A stretch of DNA of 43,815 nt, from the NCBI GenBank assembly GCA_024641025.1, contig JAHEDW010000015.1, positions 1 to 43,815 of the forward strand, read 5' to 3'. This document shows, in pieces, positions 42,301 to 43,815 of this stretch. A program made the position numbers and the translations under genes. The notes under the pieces were generated by a model. It saw only the letters and a program-made list of their open reading frames with translations, was not told where the DNA came from and ran no database searches. This DNA comes from Gallionella sp. (GTDB lineage Bacteria; Pseudomonadota; Gammaproteobacteria; Burkholderiales; Gallionellaceae). Every line of letters begins with the position of its first letter. Position 1 is the stretch's first letter.

Positions 42301-42884
42301 CAACTGAGCGTAAGGCATATCTGGATGCCCAAGCCAAGGACCTGAACGAGGCGATGGCGACGCTGGAGGATGCTATCCGCCGTATCGACAAGGAGTCACG
42401 AGATCTGCTGATGGACACCTATAACCGAGTCAATCAACATCTGTCTGAAATGTTTCCGGTGCTGTTTGCCGGCGGGGAGGCAAGGCTGGTGCTGACAGGC
42501 GAGGAGATACTGGATAGCGGAGTGCAGGTGATGGCGCAGCCGCCTGGCAAGAAGAACAGCTCGATACATCTGCTGTCTGGTGGTGAAAAGGCACTGACTG
42601 CGATCGCACTGGTTTTCTCGTTGTTCCAGCTAAATCCCGCGCCATTCTGCCTGCTCGACGAGGTTGATGCGCCATTGGATGATACCAACACAGAACGTTT
42701 GTGCGCGCTGATCAAGAGAATGGCACAGCATACCCAGTTCGTGTTCATCAGTCACAACAAGATCACGATGGAGTTGGCGCAGCAGTTGGTCGGAGTGACG
42801 ATGCAGGAAAAGGGAGTCTCAAAAGTCGTGGCAGTGGATATAGAAGAAGCTTTACGTATGCGCGACGAACCAATGGTTGCATAG
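39363..42884 (+). CDS. smc: Chromosome segregation protein SMC
   Basis: A full-length 1173-residue SMC ATPase that organises and segregates the chromosome with ScpA/ScpB. The N-terminal head has Walker A GPNGCGKSN (31-39). Two long coiled coils (about 170-500 and 670-1010) rich in Gln, Glu and Leu flank a hinge at about 510-660. The C-terminal head has the signature LLSGGEKALTA (from 1070) and Walker B CLLDEVDAPLDD. The conserved N-terminus RLSQIKLAGFKSFVDPT starts straight after a TTG codon, with AGAGG upstream and no in-frame ATG before it, so TTG 39363 is the start. scpA/scpB are not in the window, and zipA-ligA lie 12 kb away rather than directly downstream. Confidence 0.96.
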   Translation: MRLSQIKLAGFKSFVDPTHISLPGQIVGVVGPNGCGKSNVIDALRWVLGESKASALRGETMQDVIFNGSSKRKPVSRASVELIFDNSLGKAAGQWSSYTEISIKRLLQRDGDSSYYINNQHVRRKDVTDIFLGTGLGARAYAIIEQGMISRIIEAKPEELRIFLEEAAGVSKYRERRRETELRLGDTRDNLLRVSDILLELEKQLEHLGAQAEIAKQYRALEKQRDTTQNLFWLVKKQEAEAQRTRSAQAIEKTRIELDAETARLRDIESKLETSRSEHYKLSDALHARQGELYSSNAEIARLEQHIKHVAEQRHRLTQQISNTERQVEQQVHQRQGVHTLLEHWQRQHEGAGVKVVDAEKLALVEGKNLPQAEEAARIAQERYNELQREQLILEQQMQLADNQRANLQRNIQQLESRRSRLLLEKDNLPGPDTGALEQEHRLAGELESERSEQLRTLANLQEQLPLADNQLRELRGSLSQQERVLAQTEARLHALQQLQLQIDSDKNLNAWLQQHQLDKLPHLWQSIRIEDGWEDALEAVLRERLNALAIPALGESASWDDAPPAKVALFMKAEGGEVKFSGETELNPLLSYVQCQDPQVLPVMRDWLKDVYAVADLSQGYAQREKLPVGGWFVTPQGHLIGAHSVLFHAPDSQLHGVLARQREIEVLEQELAEQNRNAGYSRQQVAQAEQHYQSIEAQIAPLRNTGNELQQRLHGVQMNILKLTQAHERSAERTKQIDQEMQEVAEHLASELRQLSTIDEKIEILREQNSTFHAQVDEAQHHADAQDAALREQRGRAQQAHHALQEAHFYAKTCTEKIADLQHNIHQLTEALTQFEQNLVQLRADLAGSEDETAKQELQAALQVRQAKEQELASARNILEHAAVGLQKDEQDRLACEHKLSPLRDKLNELTLKEQESRLHAEQWSDQLQGVDENALMPLLESGNRKPSALQSELNSLNSDIEALGAVNLAALEELQAATERKAYLDAQAKDLNEAMATLEDAIRRIDKESRDLLMDTYNRVNQHLSEMFPVLFAGGEARLVLTGEEILDSGVQVMAQPPGKKNSSIHLLSGGEKALTAIALVFSLFQLNPAPFCLLDEVDAPLDDTNTERLCALIKRMAQHTQFVFISHNKITMELAQQLVGVTMQEKGVSKVVAVDIEEALRMRDEPMVA

Positions 42885-42904
42885 AACTGGCGATATGCAA
42901 GGGG

Positions 42905-43411
42905 TTAGTTGCAGAGCTTGTTGATATCCTGCTGTATTTTTGTGATGCGTTGCTGACGTTGATTATCGTCAAGATAAGTCTGTTCTCCCTTGGCATCGAG
43001 TTCCATGATGCGCATGTCTGACTGCAGGGTCTTCAGGCTTAGTCTGGCCTGGTTACAGTTTTCCTGGTTGGCCTCTTTGATGGCCTGTTGTTTTGCTGCC
43101 TTGGCAGCTTTTTCTTGATCCGCTATTTGTTTCTTCTTTAGTTCCGCTTCACGCTCTGCAATTGACTTTGGTTCGTCGGGCTCAACTTGTTCTGCAGGAG
43201 TCCCTGATTCTTGAGCCTTGTCCGATTCCGTAAGGTCGCTTGAATCAGAAGATCTCCTGGATTTTGGAGTTGAACTAATTAATTTCTTTGCGCTTGAAGG
43301 AGGTGGTTCATCTGAATAATGAACTCTCCCTTTGTCATCCACCCATTTATTAACATCGGCAAAAGCGCAGATGCTGTACATCATCAATGCGAGCAACATG
43401 AAGTTTTTCAT
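42905..43411 (-). CDS. DUF4124 domain-containing exported protein
   Basis: A 168-residue protein with a signal peptide (1-18, hydrophobic FMLLALMMYSICAFA, cleavage after AFA) and an N-terminal DUF4124 domain (DVNKWVDDKGRVHYSDEPP, residues 19-37). A Ser/Glu/Pro-rich linker (40-85) leads to a charged Lys/Glu/Gln/Ala coiled coil (85-165) with cysteines at 119 and 167, which could form a disulfide. Probably periplasmic; function unknown. It is convergent with smc, whose stop is only 20 bases away, with no terminator between them. Confidence 0.82.
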   Translation of the reverse strand: MKNFMLLALMMYSICAFADVNKWVDDKGRVHYSDEPPPSSAKKLISSTPKSRRSSDSSDLTESDKAQESGTPAEQVEPDEPKSIAEREAELKKKQIADQEKAAKAAKQQAIKEANQENCNQARLSLKTLQSDMRIMELDAKGEQTYLDDNQRQQRITKIQQDINKLCN

Positions 43412-43596
43412 GGTATCAACCCCGGTCTTGGCGTTTGCTTTGATTAAGGATGGTCTCTAAGGCGATTTCAGTAGTAAAATCTTAACAATAAAGTTCCATA
43501 TGCTACATACACAAGTCTAGCACAGGCAAACATTATTGCGATTCCAATTTACGAGTCTAAAAGCGATCTTACCCAGGATATTAAGGAGATGATGGT
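43412..43596. other. Divergent intergenic region before the last gene
   Basis: These 185 bases separate two divergent genes and must hold both promoters. The sequence is AT-rich; I could not place a convincing -35/-10 pair. AAGGAG at 43583-43588 is the ribosome-binding site of the next gene. Confidence 0.4.
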
Positions 43597-43815
43597 ATGA
43601 CAGATGGCGAGAAGGATGTTGCCATGGGCACCGAGTACTTCGATGTTGAAAAGAATGGTGCATTGGTGTTGAAATTGTTCACCGCCTACTACAATGCAAA
43701 CAATCATTCCGGGAAGATATATGACGAATCTCCCAATTTCTTTCTGGTCAAGCCTCAGGCCCTGGAAGGACGTGTAGCTGCCACTCGAGGCTCTGATAAA
43801 TTGTTGCTTGAGGAT
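43597..43815 (+). CDS. Unrecognised protein, N-terminal 73 codons (cut by window end)
   Basis: An open frame starts at ATG 43597, 8 bases after a strong AAGGAG, and runs to the window edge without a stop. The visible part is soluble, beginning MTDGEKDVAMGTEYFDVEKN and containing LVLKLFTAYYNANNHSGKIY. It has no signal peptide or transmembrane segment. I do not recognise the family from this fragment. The good ribosome-binding site and uninterrupted frame make it a probable real gene. Confidence 0.65.
   Translation, partial: MTDGEKDVAMGTEYFDVEKNGALVLKLFTAYYNANNHSGKIYDESPNFFLVKPQALEGRVAATRGSDKLLLED

Noticed and set aside
39363-42884. Tandem repeats within the Gln/Glu-rich part of smc
   Set aside because: The repetitive look comes from coiled-coil heptads of the SMC arms, not from a DNA repeat or inserted element.

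Overview
The window reads as a compact stretch of a betaproteobacterial chromosome. The gene order nadB / rpoE-rseA-rseB-rseC-degP-lepA-lepB-DUF4845-rnc-era-recO-pdxJ-acpS is that of Beta- and Gammaproteobacteria. The 5S rRNA end, the LigA sequence type, DUF4845 between lepB and rnc, and moderate G+C with short intergenic gaps suggest Nitrosomonadales, perhaps a Gallionella/Sideroxydans/Nitrotoga-like organism. That placement is inference from gene content; no database search was possible. Almost everything here is core metabolism or housekeeping. I see no insertion sequence, CRISPR array, integrase or tRNA gene.

Layout. (1) 1-121: the 3' end of a 5S rRNA gene and a strong terminator, so an rRNA operon ends here. 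(2) 413-5988: class I fumarase, 4.5S SRP RNA, then dnaX-ybaB-recR and an rluB-type pseudouridine synthase. (3) 6079-8689: a two-gene signalling block, a membrane class III nucleotidyl cyclase and a membrane Ser/Thr kinase. (4) 8958-21815: nadB divergent from a long envelope-stress, secretion and RNA-processing run (rpoE to acpS), with many 4-base ATGA start/stop overlaps. (5) 21816-24712: the only loose region, holding two doubtful small ORFs, a TRIC/UPF0126 membrane protein, a GNAT acetyltransferase and a decayed unidentified gene. (6) 24713-31716: nagZ, then zipA-ligA-galU-hpt-mtnP-def, nearly all overlapping. (7) 31742-39265, minus strand: a CorC/HlyC-type CBS protein, fumC, acnA, an FGGY pentulose kinase and queF. 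(8) 39363-43815: smc, a DUF4124 protein on the other strand, and the first 73 codons of an unrecognised gene cut by the window edge.

How the genes fit together. RpoE with RseA/RseB/RseC and the periplasmic protease DegP form an envelope-stress circuit. LepA, LepB, RNase III, Era, 4.5S RNA and RluB serve translation and protein export. Two non-homologous fumarases (oxygen-labile Fe-S class I and robust class II) and aconitase A cover the same part of the TCA cycle under different oxygen or iron conditions. Hpt and MtnP are adjacent and chemically consecutive: MtnP is expected to release hypoxanthine, which Hpt converts to IMP.

The least ordinary signals are the decayed minus-strand gene at about 23680-24346, a strong bulged inverted repeat just upstream of rpoE, the cyclase/kinase pair with non-standard base-recognition residues, and TTG start codons on both dnaX and smc. 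I did not find convincing evidence of a wholly new biological system.
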